Notes: generated from the sequence alone by a model not told the origin. DNA of 64,000 nt from Vandiemenella viatica (GCA_031002005.1 CM061921.1:141951283-142015282); one strand, 5' to 3'. Numbered from the stretch's first letter, positions 1 through 10,492 are shown. Program-made: numbers and translations.

Positions 1-767
1 CCAAGAAAAACGTACACACCAGCCTAGTTGTTGAGTAAAAAAAGAAGCATAAAAATCTGCGCTCTTACCCGATTTTAACAATTAAAACAGATAACGTGAA
101 ATTAGACTATTAACGTGGCATATGCTACTTTAAAAAATTTCTGTTGGAATGTATATGAAACACTTTCAAAAGTCTCAGCCTGAAGTAAAATTTCCAACTT
201 AAACGTTAATTATACGCAGATTTAATTGTATCCTATTATAATTAACTTGCATTTTCGCTACTCCGATTAAAGCTAATACCTGACTTTACAGAATTATATT
301 CCGGAAAAAAAATTATCTGCTTGCATTACAATATCTATTGAACATTTCATGCTATTCTTTAAACTTGAAAACATCAGTTCCTTTCGAACATGCTGTTCTT
401 AAATTTTATTGGGTTATGAATACAAACTTGCTTTACAGTTTTAACATCTTACACATTACGCAAGACTATTATATTACACCACGCCGGAGAGCTAAACCAC
501 AGGGTTTGTGGACGCTAATTATAATAACCAAATTTCAGGTGGGCTGGCCTTGTACAAAAACTCTGAATCACTGCGATAACGGTTTATTAAAATAAACTTC
601 CAGCTTTAACGCCAGCCATTTCTTCTTCATTATAAGGATAAATAGGTATATGTTCAATTTTAATTGGCTCATTTAGATTGCAAATGAAACCGTTGTCCTA
701 ATTAGCTACGTAATAAATCACTCTCAGTTGCATTGTTTGTGATACAGTACCAAGGACATTACTATCT
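1..767. other. AT-rich sequence without recognised genes
   Basis: No coding frame, tRNA, transposon end or repeat that I recognise. Short open frames here show no domain or codon pattern. Confidence 0.5.
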
Positions 768-1986
768 TCTATACTAATATTATAAATGCTGTTTGTTACG
801 TTTCTTGGGCTAAACGACTAATCCTATCATGATGAAATTTGACAAGCAGATGCGATTTTACTTTAGGATGGACATAGGATACTTTATCAGCATAAATAGT
901 ACATACTGTCATGTAATTTTGAAAAATTACCGAAACGGTGATAGACTGACGCTTAGGATGTCTAACACTCTGTAGTGCCTTAATGAATAGCGGGATGGTA
1001 GTGCAGTGGTTAACGCGCTTGCTTTCTAATGATTGGACTATAGTATCCGTTTCAAATCCGGATGGAAGCAAAGATTTTTAAGAATTGTTTTTGATCGTTT
1101 GAGCAACGCCTGGACGGTCAGTTTTTCTGATTCCATGCTAAACTGTAGATACCACAAATTTAGGGGTGCAATGCTTGGAAAAACGTACGCGGTATAAAAA
1201 TGCTGTAGGTGCACACTTTTTGACGCTATATTGATTACTCAGCCGTTGTTTCTCTCGCAGTAATAGTATTATAAATGCGGAAGTAAGTCTCTGTCTTTTT
1301 GTTATGTTTAACGACTAAATGGGTATACTGGTATTGATGGAATTTGACAAGGAAATACTTTGTAGCTGTAGGAAGGACAAAGGACATTTGTATCGGTATG
1401 AATAACAGTTGTAGTCACGAAGTTTTGAGAACTTATCGAATGGTGACAGACAGACGGATGCGTGTGTTAATCTGTAATGTTACGTCGGTTGCTCAAGCTG
1501 TGCTTCTCGCGCAGTATGTTTGTATATGATTTCTTACTAAATTTCGTTTAAAGACAAAACTTATTCTTTAGTATAGATGTCGATTTTCTCTGCACTGTAC
1601 TATTATTTTGTGTCTGCCTAAAAGTTTCTTGCACCAGTTTATTTTGTCTCCTTTTCTGACATGCCTTGCGGGCGTAAAACTGGCCTAAGTTGTAGATCTA
1701 GAAGAGCACGAGCGGCTAAAGTTATTAGAACTCAAGAATGCTCATGCTCATGCTGAAGAAAGCAGAAATGTCCAAGCTAAAATAAATCTGCCCTCAGTTA
1801 AACCCTCCCCTCCTCCCATATCCCCACATCTTCGTTTGTTTTTCTGTTTTGGAAATTGATTCTCTTCATGAAACAGGTTCGACGGCAGAATGATATACTG
1901 ATTGCTTTCCTGTCGTATTACGCCGCCTCGGTGTTGTTTGGTACAAATCGTACGTTACTAACTGCTTTCCAACAGTAACAGCTAGT
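768..1986 (+). mobile_element. Helitron-like 1.2-kb repeat, copy A
   Basis: The copy begins TCTATACTAATATTATAAA and ends CAGCTAGT. The TC start and CTAGT-type end resemble non-autonomous Helitron-like elements of insects. Related copies are at 8572-9535 (minus), 10195-16790 (split by a gypsy element) and 42677-43652. Inside, at about 985-1065, is a tRNA-like head (GTGCAGTGGTTAACGCG followed by a TTCAAATCC box B). A segment around 1130-1170 is shared with the second SINE family of this window. No transposase is encoded. Superfamily assignment rests on the termini only. Confidence 0.6.
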
Positions 1987-2326
1987 GGTCTATAATCTCG
2001 CCTAGTGTGTTCGATTTGCTGATATATACCACTTCAGACCTTACAATGGCGGTAAGATGACTTCAGTTGTCGCTAGATAGTATATTGACGAGATTTTAAA
2101 GAATAAAGGAAAATGTACAACCCGTTATCGTCGAACCATATTACAGTTTTCTGTTATGATCTTGGGGATACAACACCTCATAGTTTTTATGTAAGTGTTT
2201 TAGCAACACCTATATCAATGAGCTCTTCACAGGTTTGCTGCCGGATAGCGTTTGTAAACGACGAGCTTTCGGCGACCAACTCCGTCGCCATCTTCGGGTC
2301 TGATGTTAGCGCTGCGGCGACCAGAG
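1987..2326. other. Unassigned 340-bp spacer
   Basis: Lies between the Helitron-like repeat and the left direct repeat of the Jockey-type gag. On the minus strand it opens with ATGGCGACGGAG, a possible start of a second short frame (about 34 codons) just downstream of the gag 3' repeat. No homology recognised. Confidence 0.3.
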
Positions 2327-2740
2327 CTGCAGTGGCAAGCGTCAGCGTCAGCGTCATCTAAAAGGCTTGCGCCATTTTGTCTTTACAGTTCCAGGGAAAA
2401 CCCTTTGACTGCTGTCTGTTTTGCGTTTTTGGGAATGGCTTTTTGTCGAAGTCATCAGTTGTTTGCTTGTCTGTTGTTATCTTGATGTCGACGGGGCATC
2501 AGGGCGGTGATGAGCTGCGTGAGCAGCGTCACCACCACCGTGAGCTGGTCGCTGGATCCGGTACGGCAGTGGCAGTGGTCGGCAGGTCGACCTTCTCGGC
2601 GGCCGGTTGGCTGCCGTTTGGACCCAGGAGCTGTCTTGGGCTGGTCTTGGCGGCGCGCAGCGGGCCTTGTATGGGGCTCGCGCGCTGGCTTGTCCGCCGG
2701 TCTGTGCTGGTGGGGAGGCTGTCTTGAGCTGGCTTCTTGG
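2327..2740 (-). repeat. Direct repeat of the gag unit, downstream copy
   Basis: This stretch contains the last about 95 codons of the 489-aa gag ORF plus its 3' flank. It is repeated in the same orientation at 3951-4365, upstream of the gag start codon. Long identical stretches surround the shared peptide DQLTVVVTLLTQLITALMPR, and the GTGGCAAGC motif near the outer end is also shared. Confidence 0.7.
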
Positions 2741-3924
2741 CGGCGGTGTGTCACCGCTGGTGGTTTCGAGCGTCGTCCTGCCCGAAGAGCCTTCTTGGTC
2801 TCACAGCCAGAGAAGCATGCCGCGTGCCCTCGGCCGCAGTTGCAGCAGATTGCTTCTTCTCTGGCCGTGGAGCAGTCGGCTAATTTGTGGTCCGCCCCAC
2901 AACGGACACACCTTCGCAGTTGGGTGCAGTCGCTCGCCTGGTGTCCATGGTTTTGACAATTAAAACACTGTCGGAGCTCGGGTAGTGAGGGCTTCTTCTT
3001 GGCCACCCTCTTGACCCGCTCTCTCGACAGCGTCTCAGCTGCCTCTGGCGGCGACTGTTGTGGGCTGGGCTGTTCCGCGGCGCAGCTAATGCCCATGTCT
3101 TCGAGGAGGTTGTTGGCTTTCAGCAGGTCTGAAGGGCTGGAAGCTAGCATTTTGATGCCTCCCGTCGCCGGCCAACAGAACAGTGGCAGCTCTGTGGCCA
3201 GCAGAAGCTGGACGTACAGGCTGCCCCAGTTTCCCGCGCAAGCCACCATCACTGGTTGCACAGGCCCCTCCTCTATGGCTGCAGCATGTGGCCCCTCCTC
3301 TGGGGCAGGCGAGTCCGGTGCTGCTGCGAGGCTTTCTGATGTGTCGTCTCGCAGAGGGGAGCTTGGCGGATCAGGAACTTTGAAGACTCGTTCTTCAGTG
3401 TGTGGTTCCTGGCTTCCGGTGCTGGGCAGTTTTTCAACTGGAGGGGCGGGGCTTTTCTTCCCCACTACCTGCCAGTCTTCAACTGCTGGTGGTTGCTGTT
3501 TCCTGCGTTGTCTCTTGCTCCTTCCGTTTAATCTTCGGAAGAATTTCTTGGCGCAGAAGTCCTCATGGAAGGCAAGCGGGCAGGTTGCCAGGGCTTCTGG
3601 GCGCGTGAGGCCTCTTGAGGCCGCGTCATCATGGATGAGCTTCACTCCTTCTTGCGAGCATGCGAAGTTCAGGGCCGCGTTGACATGGCAGTACTCGCCT
3701 GGTAAGGACCAGCCATATCTTAGCCCATCATGGATCACCCAGAGCGTCCACGACGTGAAGTTTCCCTTGGAAGCAGTAGCAACGAATTGCTTCATTGTAG
3801 GCTTCGTTGATTTGAGTTCGAAGATATGAACGAACCCATCTTTATCGCGGCGTGCTTCAAGGTAGATGTCGTTCGCTTGTGTGTCTTCCGCTCCTGAGAG
3901 GTCGACATCACTAGCTGCAGCCAT
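2455..3924 (-). CDS. Jockey-clade LINE ORF1 (gag-like nucleic-acid-binding protein), 489 aa
   Basis: This open frame encodes a gag-like ORF1 protein of a non-LTR retrotransposon. Such proteins bind element RNA in cytoplasmic RNP particles. Three zinc knuckles lie in tandem: C320-C323-H328-C333, C339-C342-H346-C351 and C360-C363-H367-C374, the arrangement of Jockey-clade ORF1. Residues about 222-282 resemble the RRM-like segment that precedes these knuckles in the family. The tail (380-455) is rich in Arg, Pro and Gln. The N-terminal 130 residues are not recognised. ATG at 3924 is the first in frame and follows a short leader. There is no ORF2 downstream. The 3' end of the ORF lies within a direct repeat also present upstream at 3951-4365. 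The uninterrupted frame suggests a relatively recent or selected copy. A domesticated gag is possible but unsupported. Confidence 0.75.
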   Translation of the reverse strand: MAAASDVDLSGAEDTQANDIYLEARRDKDGFVHIFELKSTKPTMKQFVATASKGNFTSWTLWVIHDGLRYGWSLPGEYCHVNAALNFACSQEGVKLIHDDAASRGLTRPEALATCPLAFHEDFCAKKFFRRLNGRSKRQRRKQQPPAVEDWQVVGKKSPAPPVEKLPSTGSQEPHTEERVFKVPDPPSSPLRDDTSESLAAAPDSPAPEEGPHAAAIEEGPVQPVMVACAGNWGSLYVQLLLATELPLFCWPATGGIKMLASSPSDLLKANNLLEDMGISCAAEQPSPQQSPPEAAETLSRERVKRVAKKKPSLPELRQCFNCQNHGHQASDCTQLRRCVRCGADHKLADCSTAREEAICCNCGRGHAACFSGCETKKALRAGRRSKPPAVTHRRQEASSRQPPHQHRPADKPAREPHTRPAARRQDQPKTAPGSKRQPTGRREGRPADHCHCRTGSSDQLTVVVTLLTQLITALMPRRHQDNNRQANN

Positions 3925-3950
3925 CTCGAGTCCTGGCTAGTGTGGAGTGA

Positions 3951-4365
3951 GTGCAGTGGCAAGCCTCACAGCGTCATCGGTATGGCTTACGCCATGTTGT
4001 TGATGCAGTACCAGGGTAAAACCCTATGACTGCTGTCTACTTTGCTTTTTTGGAAGTGTCTTTTGGTCAAGTCGTCAGTTGTTATTGTTGTCTGATGTTT
4101 GGATGTTCTTGACGTGGCATCAGGGCGGTGATCAGCTGCGTGAGCAGCGTAACCACCACCGTTAGCTGGTCGCTGGGTCCGGTACGGCAGTGGCAGCGGT
4201 CGACAGGTCGACCTTCACGGCGGCCAGCCGGCTGCCGACTGATCCCAGGAGCCGTCGTGGGCTGGTCTTGGCGACGCGGTCCGGCCCGCTTATGGAGCCT
4301 GGGCGCTGTCGTCGGTCGGTCGTTGTGGGGTGTCTTGCTGGAGCTGGTCTCCTGCTGGGCCAAGC
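3951..4365 (-). repeat. Direct repeat of the gag unit, upstream copy
   Basis: Same orientation as 2327-2740 and clearly homologous, with diverged bases throughout. It encodes a 93-aa frame (4082-4363) whose last about 65 residues match the C-terminus of the 489-aa gag. It forms the leader of the intact ORF1. Confidence 0.7.
4082..4363 (-). pseudogene. Duplicate C-terminal fragment of the gag ORF (93 aa)
   Basis: The frame starts MAQQETS and then matches the C-terminus of the downstream 489-aa gag (RRQDQP, GRREGRP, CHCRTG and the hydrophobic DQLTVVVTLLTQ stretch). It contains none of the zinc knuckles. It sits between a TATA-like site at 4381-4390 and the intact gag start at 3924. It could be a leader peptide, a pLTR-like partial tandem copy, or a remnant of another insertion. 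The sequence does not decide between these. Confidence 0.5.
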
Positions 4366-4380
4366 CTGGCCCCGCAGTGG

Positions 4381-4390
4381 CCTTATATAG
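4381..4390 (-). promoter_or_regulatory. TATA-like element upstream of the gag unit
   Basis: On the minus strand this reads CTATATAAGG at the GC-rich upstream border of the 3951-4365 repeat. Its position would place a start site at the head of the repeat-derived leader. It is a motif match only. Confidence 0.3.
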
Positions 4391-4399
4391 GCTAGCTCC

Positions 4400-4605
4400 C
4401 CTCCTTTTCCTCCCCGCCGCCGCGCTCCGAGGTCCACGTCGCCACCGGCTCCATATTGCGCCCGCAACGCTGGGTAGCCTCTCCCGACTTTCTGTTGAAA
4501 GGACGTTGTCTTAGCAAAGACCAGGCTGGCTTCCAGGCATCGCTAAGCCATATCCCCGAGTCTCTATTAAATAGGTCATTGTTCAGCCGTATTTCAATGG
4601 CTTCA
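4400..4605 (-). pseudogene. Penelope-like element (PLE) C-terminal fragment
   Basis: The minus strand encodes the characteristic C-terminal run of the PLE GIY-YIG region: EAIEIRLNNDLFNRDSG, then LSDAWKPA. Equivalent sequence occurs in the second PLE fragment at 47.2-48.0 kb. The tail runs into Ser/Glu/Gly-rich low complexity and the TATA-like site. RT and the catalytic GIY-YIG core are absent. Its 5' boundary is a sharp junction with an R1-like LINE ORF2 start at about 4603-4606. Confidence 0.65.
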
Positions 4606-4711
4606 CACAGATAACATCCCAGTCATGTTGCGCAGCAAGATTCCTTAGCTCATGCAGGACCATATTTGTCCGTCTTGCATTAATTTGTGCAACTTTGATT
4701 GTATCTTTCAT
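4606..4711 (-). pseudogene. Start of LINE ORF2 (endonuclease N-terminus), truncated
   Basis: ORF2 begins with an ATG at 4709-4711, immediately after the TAG that ends ORF1. The peptide opens IKVAQINARRTNMVLHEL and continues to WDVICV. This is the conserved first strand and loop of the apurinic-like endonuclease of R1/I-type LINEs. After about 35 codons it breaks off and PLE sequence follows, so all catalytic domains are missing. Confidence 0.6.
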
Positions 4712-5382
4712 CTATGGGTGTTTAGTGTAAACATTACTCTGAGGCCATGGAAGTTTCGCGTCAAAAACTATCCTTCCATGAGTCATCACAAATTGTTTAT
4801 ATATTTGGTCCGGGTCAAAAATCTCAGTTCTGTTGTTGAATAATTTTTTAACTAGCGTCAACAACTGGGCAGGATCCGTGGGTAAGTTGCTGGCCTTAAG
4901 TTGTATTCTGTCCACTGCTTCAAGTAGGGGAAAGGTGACTGTTTTCCCTGCTGGGTGCAGCATCCTAGTGAGGTGCCTAAGCGTCATTGCCAACACATGC
5001 TCTTGTTCTAGTCTGCTAATTTTTACCGTGGTCTCAAGGTCTATGTATATTTTTGTGGGATCTAACGCAGCTCTTTTTTCAAACTTTGTTTGCAGTGATA
5101 TTTTAGGGTGTGTAGATTGCGCTGCCGTCGGGCTTGCATCGACCAAGTTAGGCTCTTTACACCAACCAAGTCCTTCTCTTCTTCCTGGGTAAGAGGGGTG
5201 GTAACAGTTTGTGTGTTTGTATCCTTCAGTCTGGTTTTTATTTTTGCGTATTCTTTGGTCTGAACTGCAGTGTCTTTCGCTATGTGTTTCGTCTCTACGT
5301 ATTCTTCAGTCTGAAATGCAACGTCTTTCGTTGTGTTTTGTGTCTCTGCGAATTCTTCCGTCTGTACTGCTGAGTCTATCAT
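4712..5382 (-). pseudogene. R1/I-like LINE ORF1, C-terminal half, frame-broken
   Basis: Two overlapping minus-strand frames (5062-5382 and 4712-5146) read as one decayed ORF1. The first has repeated QTEEY/QTKEYA modules (AVQTEEF, AFQTEEY, AVQTKEY). The second is an alpha-helical segment ending in TAG at 4712-4714, directly against the ORF2 ATG. A frameshift in the 5062-5146 overlap separates them. The zinc-knuckle part lies upstream at 5551-5886. The element differs from the Jockey-type gag at 2455-3924. Confidence 0.5.
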
Positions 5383-5550
5383 TTTTGGTGCTAAGTCTCG
5401 GCTGCCTTGTTTTTACTTCTAAAGTTTGGCGCTCGTTCTGCATCCCTGCGCTTCCGTGACGGATTTTTATTTTTCCTCTTGTTTGTTATTACCATCCAAT
5501 GTTTATCATACATAAGGGTTTTTTCAATCCCTTTTTCTGTTTTAACTGGC

Positions 5551-5886
5551 TTATCCATAATCTGTTCGGCTGATCATACGCTGAAGGAGCATCTGATAGG
5601 TTAGACACTCCTTCCCTTTCTTTTTGCACGTTTTACCTCTCTTCGCACATGGGATGCATACGGGAGCAATGTCTTTCTTTTCGCATTGGTCTTTCTTGTG
5701 TCCAGTCGCACCGCAGTGGCCGCATGTTGAGTTAGCCTGCTGACAGTGCTTGCTGACATGACTCCAATCACAGCACCTTACACAGTTCGGTACTGTAATG
5801 TAATCCTTAGCCGTCACAGCTGAAAATTCAATGAATATTTTTTTTCTGTTCCAACAACATAGTTCTAACTTTTCCACTAACTCCAA
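5551..5886 (-). pseudogene. LINE ORF1 zinc-knuckle segment (111 aa)
   Basis: The frame carries three cysteine/histidine clusters: CVRCCDWSHVSKHC, CGHCGATGHKKDQC and a CIPC...CKKKGKEC cluster. The first two fit the C-x2-C-x4-H-x4-C gag knuckle. Gag-type knuckles of R1/I/Jockey LINEs have this spacing. It precedes the QT-repeat part at 5062-5382 on the same strand, separated by frame breaks, so both probably belong to one decayed ORF1. Its upstream end is cut by a partial SINE at 5881. Confidence 0.6.
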
Positions 5887-6012
5887 GCGAATGCCGGGAT
5901 GATTCCTTCAAAAAATGCCATGGCCAAATTCCTTCCCGTTCCTTGTCCCAAGTCCCATCCCGCCTCTAATGACATTGGCCGTCGTATGAGGCGTAAAGCA
6001 GTAAGTAAAAAA
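5881..6012 (+). repeat. SINE family A, 3' half
   Basis: Body only (GCGAATGCCGGGATG, CCATGGCC, GTCGTATGAGGCGTAAAGC) with an A-rich end. The tRNA head is missing. Confidence 0.8.
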
Positions 6013-6837
6013 AGAAATCCAAGACATACATTTTTTTTATTTGCTTAACGTATTGAGACGTCTAGGCTCTTTTGACCTTAAACATTCACATTCTCTGTGC
6101 ATGAGATGCAAGATTCATTTGTAAAAAATTGTGTTTTAATATTTTTGTTTTGCATCAATATGATGTAAATTGAACTTACACACGCTAATTATAAAAAAGA
6201 AATTCTAATGCAGAATTTTAAATAAATAATTAATTTAGAAATATTATCACTGAGAAAAAATCATGTTTATTTTACATTGCATAAAAAATGAACTCAGCCA
6301 GCAAAGAAAATTAACGGAAGCAAACAAACAATAAACACAATGTTCCCGGCTAGGGAGAGCAAGAAACTCCTGGGTGAAAATTGTTTATATGAAATTGTCA
6401 CTTATCATAACTGCAGGAGGCTGTCGGCGGCCTTGATGTTTCCTTCACTATGAAGAAACACTTTTAACTCTATCTGGCAACTGAGGTGGGTTCACTTGTT
6501 GAAGCACATAAAGAAAACAGCACGACAAATATTGTCGTGAAGAAAACGCGACCTCCACGTTTCTTTGAAATACGCGTACAAACACACGTGCGGACTTTAC
6601 GGGGTCTAGCCCCCAAGTGTCCACGACAGCTTGACCACAATCACCCCCCGCCTCCGGGAGTGGCATCTCTACCTGCGTCAAACAAAGACACACACACGCG
6701 CGCCAGGAACCTGTCACCAGACAGGAATGCGCCACCTTCCGCTATCTCACAAAACGGCTGGATGAAATGTCTCACAAATGGAGAGGTGATGGAAAATCAA
6801 TGACAGCAGAGGCTGGACATTACAGTATCTCTAACAG
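6013..6837. other. Unassigned sequence
   Basis: AT-rich to about 6400, then a GC-richer stretch (6540-6740) without a recognisable coding pattern. No transposon termini seen. Confidence 0.4.
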
Positions 6838-7044
6838 CGAGGTCTTTAGAGACGGGAAATTATAGGGGGAAAGGAATTGGAAGGAATTCGGCCATGGCCT
6901 TTTGAAGGAAACATCCCGGCATTTGCCTGGAGTGATTTGGGAAACCATGGAAAACCCAAATCTGGATGCCTGGACGGGGATTCGAATCACCGTCCTCCCG
7001 AATGCGAGGTCAGAACGCTAGCCGTACACCACCACGTTCGGTCC
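6838..7044 (-). repeat. SINE family A
   Basis: Full minus-strand copy. The body starts near 6850 and the tRNA-like head (box B as GGGGATTCGAATC, then the box A region) ends near 7044. Confidence 0.85.
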
Positions 7045-7681
7045 AAGACATACAATCATATTATTGAATAATTGAATTATTGAATAATCAAATAGTTGAC
7101 AGGTTCACACATAGACAATGGAGAAAGCCTTAGCAGTTTAGTTAGAAGCATCCCGCGTAACATCTACATTACAAAAGATCTTTCCATCAATAAATCTGTC
7201 TGGAATATCCATAAAATATTTTTTGAAATTTTCCTTTACCCGCACCAATTCTCTTTATGGGAACTTGAGTCGCGAAACTTTCAACAATTTATACTATATA
7301 TCATTTAAAGAACAGTTCAGATACTGTTTGTCACTCATGAAATACTATTCCCTACAACCAGCTAACGTTTTTAAGATGTGCTAGCTGCTGAAGGCTAGAT
7401 TACTTCCACACTGCTGAATTCAGAACATTAAGAAAGAGTGTTTTCTTTTTATCTTCACAGATTATAATTATTAGGCAGAACTAACAAAAATTAACCTTAC
7501 ATTTCCATACAAAACAGTGTGGCTAGAATTGATTTGCGTATAGGATGACTTAACCTGACTTTACCAACGTAACAAAGGAGGTTTTACTAGTACCTAGAGA
7601 ATTCGAAATTTATCAACGTTTGCTTGAAAACAAACGAAATGTCCTAGAAATTTGCAGAAGATAGAACAAACTGTCTAGACC
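7045..7681. other. Unassigned AT-rich sequence
   Basis: No gene or repeat recognised. Confidence 0.4.
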
Positions 7682-7940
7682 AGCGTTTTTCAACCTTTTT
7701 GAACACGCGACCCCTTTACAAGTAAAACATTTTTGGCTATCCCATGCCCGTAAACAAACTTTGGCGACGCCCCAGGTTCGTAATAAAGCTATGTCAGTGA
7801 TTTCAAAAACGACATATTTAATTTTCTTTCTATTGAGACAATACCTACTGATCGAGAAATCAAATGCTGTGCAAGGTATTCGCGGGCACTCTGAGAGCAG
7901 TGATATATTCTTTGCCGAGGTGGCGGTGCGGGAGGCGAAA
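7682..7940 (+). mobile_element. Possible hAT-type transposon end
   Basis: Starts CAGCGTTTTTCAACCTTTTTG followed by CGCGACCCCTTT, resembling the CAGCGGTTCTCAACCT...CGCGACCCC terminus of widespread hAT elements. The right end was not found, so the end coordinate is nominal. Confidence 0.4.
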
Positions 7941-8296
7941 TGAGAAGGACAGCGGCTGCATAGGAACAGTTTGTTTTTGTTCACTGTAATCAGTTGTCCA
8001 AGAACGCCAGCCAGTGAGCATAAAATGGATTTCTCAAAAGATCTGAGCAGACCTCCACGTTTGCTCTAAGTGGCAGTGATGGAAACCAATCAAAACCGAA
8101 AAAATGCAACCACGATCCGACAATTTATTAAAAACTAGCTGATACCCACGAATTCGTACGCGTAGACTTAAAATTTCATTGCCAAAAATTGGATATAGAA
8201 AGCTGTTAGTAAGTTAAGATTCGTCCCAGACAACACCGAGTCGGCTTAATATGACAGGAAAGCCATATCATTCTACCGTCGAACATGTCTCATGAT

Positions 8297-8549
8297 GAGA
8301 ATCAATTTCGCCGAGAGTGTTGGTGTAACAGTTAGCGTTCTGGCCTCGCATTCGGGAGGACGGTGGTTCGAATCCCCGTCCGGGCATCCAGATTTGGGTT
8401 TTCCATGGTTTCCCAAATCACTCCAGGCAAATGCCGGGATGCTTCCTTCAAAAGGCCATGGCCGAATTCCTTCCCATTCCTTCCCGTCTCTTAAGACCTC
8501 GTTGTTAAGAGACGTTAAGCAGTTGGAAAAAAAATGGAGAATCAATTTC
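8297..8549 (+). repeat. SINE family A with intact target duplication
   Basis: Full copy (8310-8536) with tRNA-like head, GGTTCGAATCC box B, body and A-rich tail. It is flanked by a perfect 13-bp duplication GAGAATCAATTTC at 8297-8309 and 8537-8549, which proves retroposition of this copy. Confidence 0.9.
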
Positions 8550-8571
8550 CAACATATTTAAAAACAGAACA

Positions 8572-9535
8572 ACAAAGGACGGTGCGAGGATATGGGGGAT
8601 GTGGGAAGTGGTTTAACAGAGGGCAGCTTTATTTTAGCTTAGTCATTTCTTTGTTCTTCAGCATAAGCATCAGATTCTTAGGATCTAATAACTGTAGCTG
8701 CTCGTGCTCTGCTAGAGCTACACCTTAGACAAATTGCTCGCAAGGCATGTCAGAAAAGAAGAGATAATAAACTGGTGCCAGAAACTTTTAGACAGACACC
8801 AAGCAATAATACAGTGCAGAGAAAATCGACATCTATACTAAATAATAAGTTTTGTCTCTAAACGAAATTTACTGACAACTAATACAGTAAAAGACTGCGT
8901 GAGAAGCTCAGCTTGAGCAACCGACTTAGCATTACAGACTAACACACGCATTCGTCTGTCTGTGACCATTCGATAAGTTCTCAAAAAGTCGTGACTAAAA
9001 CTGTTATTCATACCGAAAAAATTGTCCTGTGCCCTTCCTACAGATACAAAGTATTTCCTTGTCAAACCCCATCAATATCGGTATAGCCATTAAGTCGACA
9101 AAATGTAACAAACGTACTTTCGCATTTATAATATTATTAGTGCAGATCACACACACACTGACTGCGGGAGAAACAACGACTGAGAGATGAATATAGTGTA
9201 AAAAATTGTAAACCTACAGCATTGTTAGACCGCGTACTATTTGCCAAGCATTACATCCCTAAATTTGGAATATCTGCAGTTTAACATGGAATCCGGAAAA
9301 CTGACCATCCAGGATTGGCTCATAGGATCAAAAACAATTCTTAAAAATCGTCGCCTTCGTCGGGATTTTAACTGGAGACCTCGGTCCAAACATTAGTAAG
9401 CAAGGGCTTTAACCATGAGCTTCCAGCTCGCTGACTGTGTAGGTACTACACAGTCTTAAATAACCTAAGTGTCTGTCTATCCTAGCTTCGGAAATTTTTA
9501 AAAATTACATGACAGTATGTACTATTTATACAGTG
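8572..9535 (-). mobile_element. Helitron-like 1.2-kb repeat, copy C (inverted)
   Basis: Reverse complement of copies A, B and D: it shares the GACAGTATGTACTATTTAT segment near 9520, the tRNA-like stretch near 9360-9460, and the TCGTGCTCTGCTAGAGCTAC region near 8700. Both extreme ends are lost. Confidence 0.65.
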
Positions 9536-10194
9536 TCAGTTCTTTTTAATTCCCGACGCACAGTCACTGTACTCGTTATACTGCTAGTAATACTTTGGAA
9601 CTCATTAGTGATTCCTTGCGCTGATTTCTTCGATTTTTTACAACCATATTTCACATTGCTCAACGGTCCCTGTCGTCATGAAATGAGCTCTGTGGTCTTG
9701 GTTTAGTTGCATTTGTTCATTCGTGTTGTCACCTGATAATCACGTCACCAACAGTCGACTTGGGCAGCTCTCGAAGAGTTTATATATCCCCGATGGATTT
9801 TTTAGTCAGGTGACATCCAAAGACCACTCAACTTTTAAAGTCACTGAGCTCTCCTGATCTACCCATTCTGCTGTTACTCCTCTATTGACAACGCAACACT
9901 CCCAGCCTCCTTTTATGCTGCGTGTCATAACATGTTACGGCGTAACATCCCTGGCAGTAAGCTAGCTTAATGACCGCCCGTTACAATGCAGGATCTTACG
10001 CTTACCTCCAGTCTGGTGCATCTTTCGCTAGTGGTCGTTCAACATGTATGTGACGACCCCAGTGGGGTCGCCATTTCCTACGCAGGGAGGTCGCGGTCGC
10101 AAGCCAACTAGAAGTAAAAAAGTAAGGGTTGCAGATCTTACAATACAACAAAAATACAGAATTTTCAGTGAGAAATTCGAAAATAACTGTGTCC
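9536..10194. other. Unassigned sequence
   Basis: Contains a GC-richer stretch at 9715-9960 resembling a transposon flank, but no diagnostic motif or convincing coding frame. Confidence 0.35.
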
Positions 10195-10487
10195 ATCTGT
10201 CTCTCTGTCTTTTTGTTTGTTACGTTTCTTGGGCTAAACAGCTACTCTGATCGTGATGAAATTGGACAAGGAGAAGCGATTTGGTATTAGGATGGACATA
10301 CGATACGTTTTCTTTATAAATAGTACATATTGTCATGTAGTTTCGAAAAATTGAGAAAACTAACATAGACCGACACTAAGGATGTGTAAGACTTTGTAGT
10401 ACCTTACAGTATCGCAGGCTGAGAGCTCAGTAGTTAACGCAGTGGCTTACCAATGCTTGGACCGTATTTCCCGGTTCAAATCCCAAT

Positions 10488-10492
10488 GGAGG
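10488..10492. repeat. Left target-site duplication of the gypsy element
   Basis: GGAGG directly before the left LTR. The identical pentamer follows the right LTR at 15768-15772. Five base pairs is usual for Ty3/gypsy integrases. Confidence 0.9.

Noticed and set aside
2999..3829. 276-aa plus-strand frame
   Set aside because: Exactly antisense to the 489-aa gag. Its length follows from the GC-rich codons of the gag on the other strand.
8134..8175. ACTAGCTGATACCCACG as a Helitron or RTE 3' end
   Set aside because: Only a short terminal-like string. No matching body or opposite end could be identified nearby.
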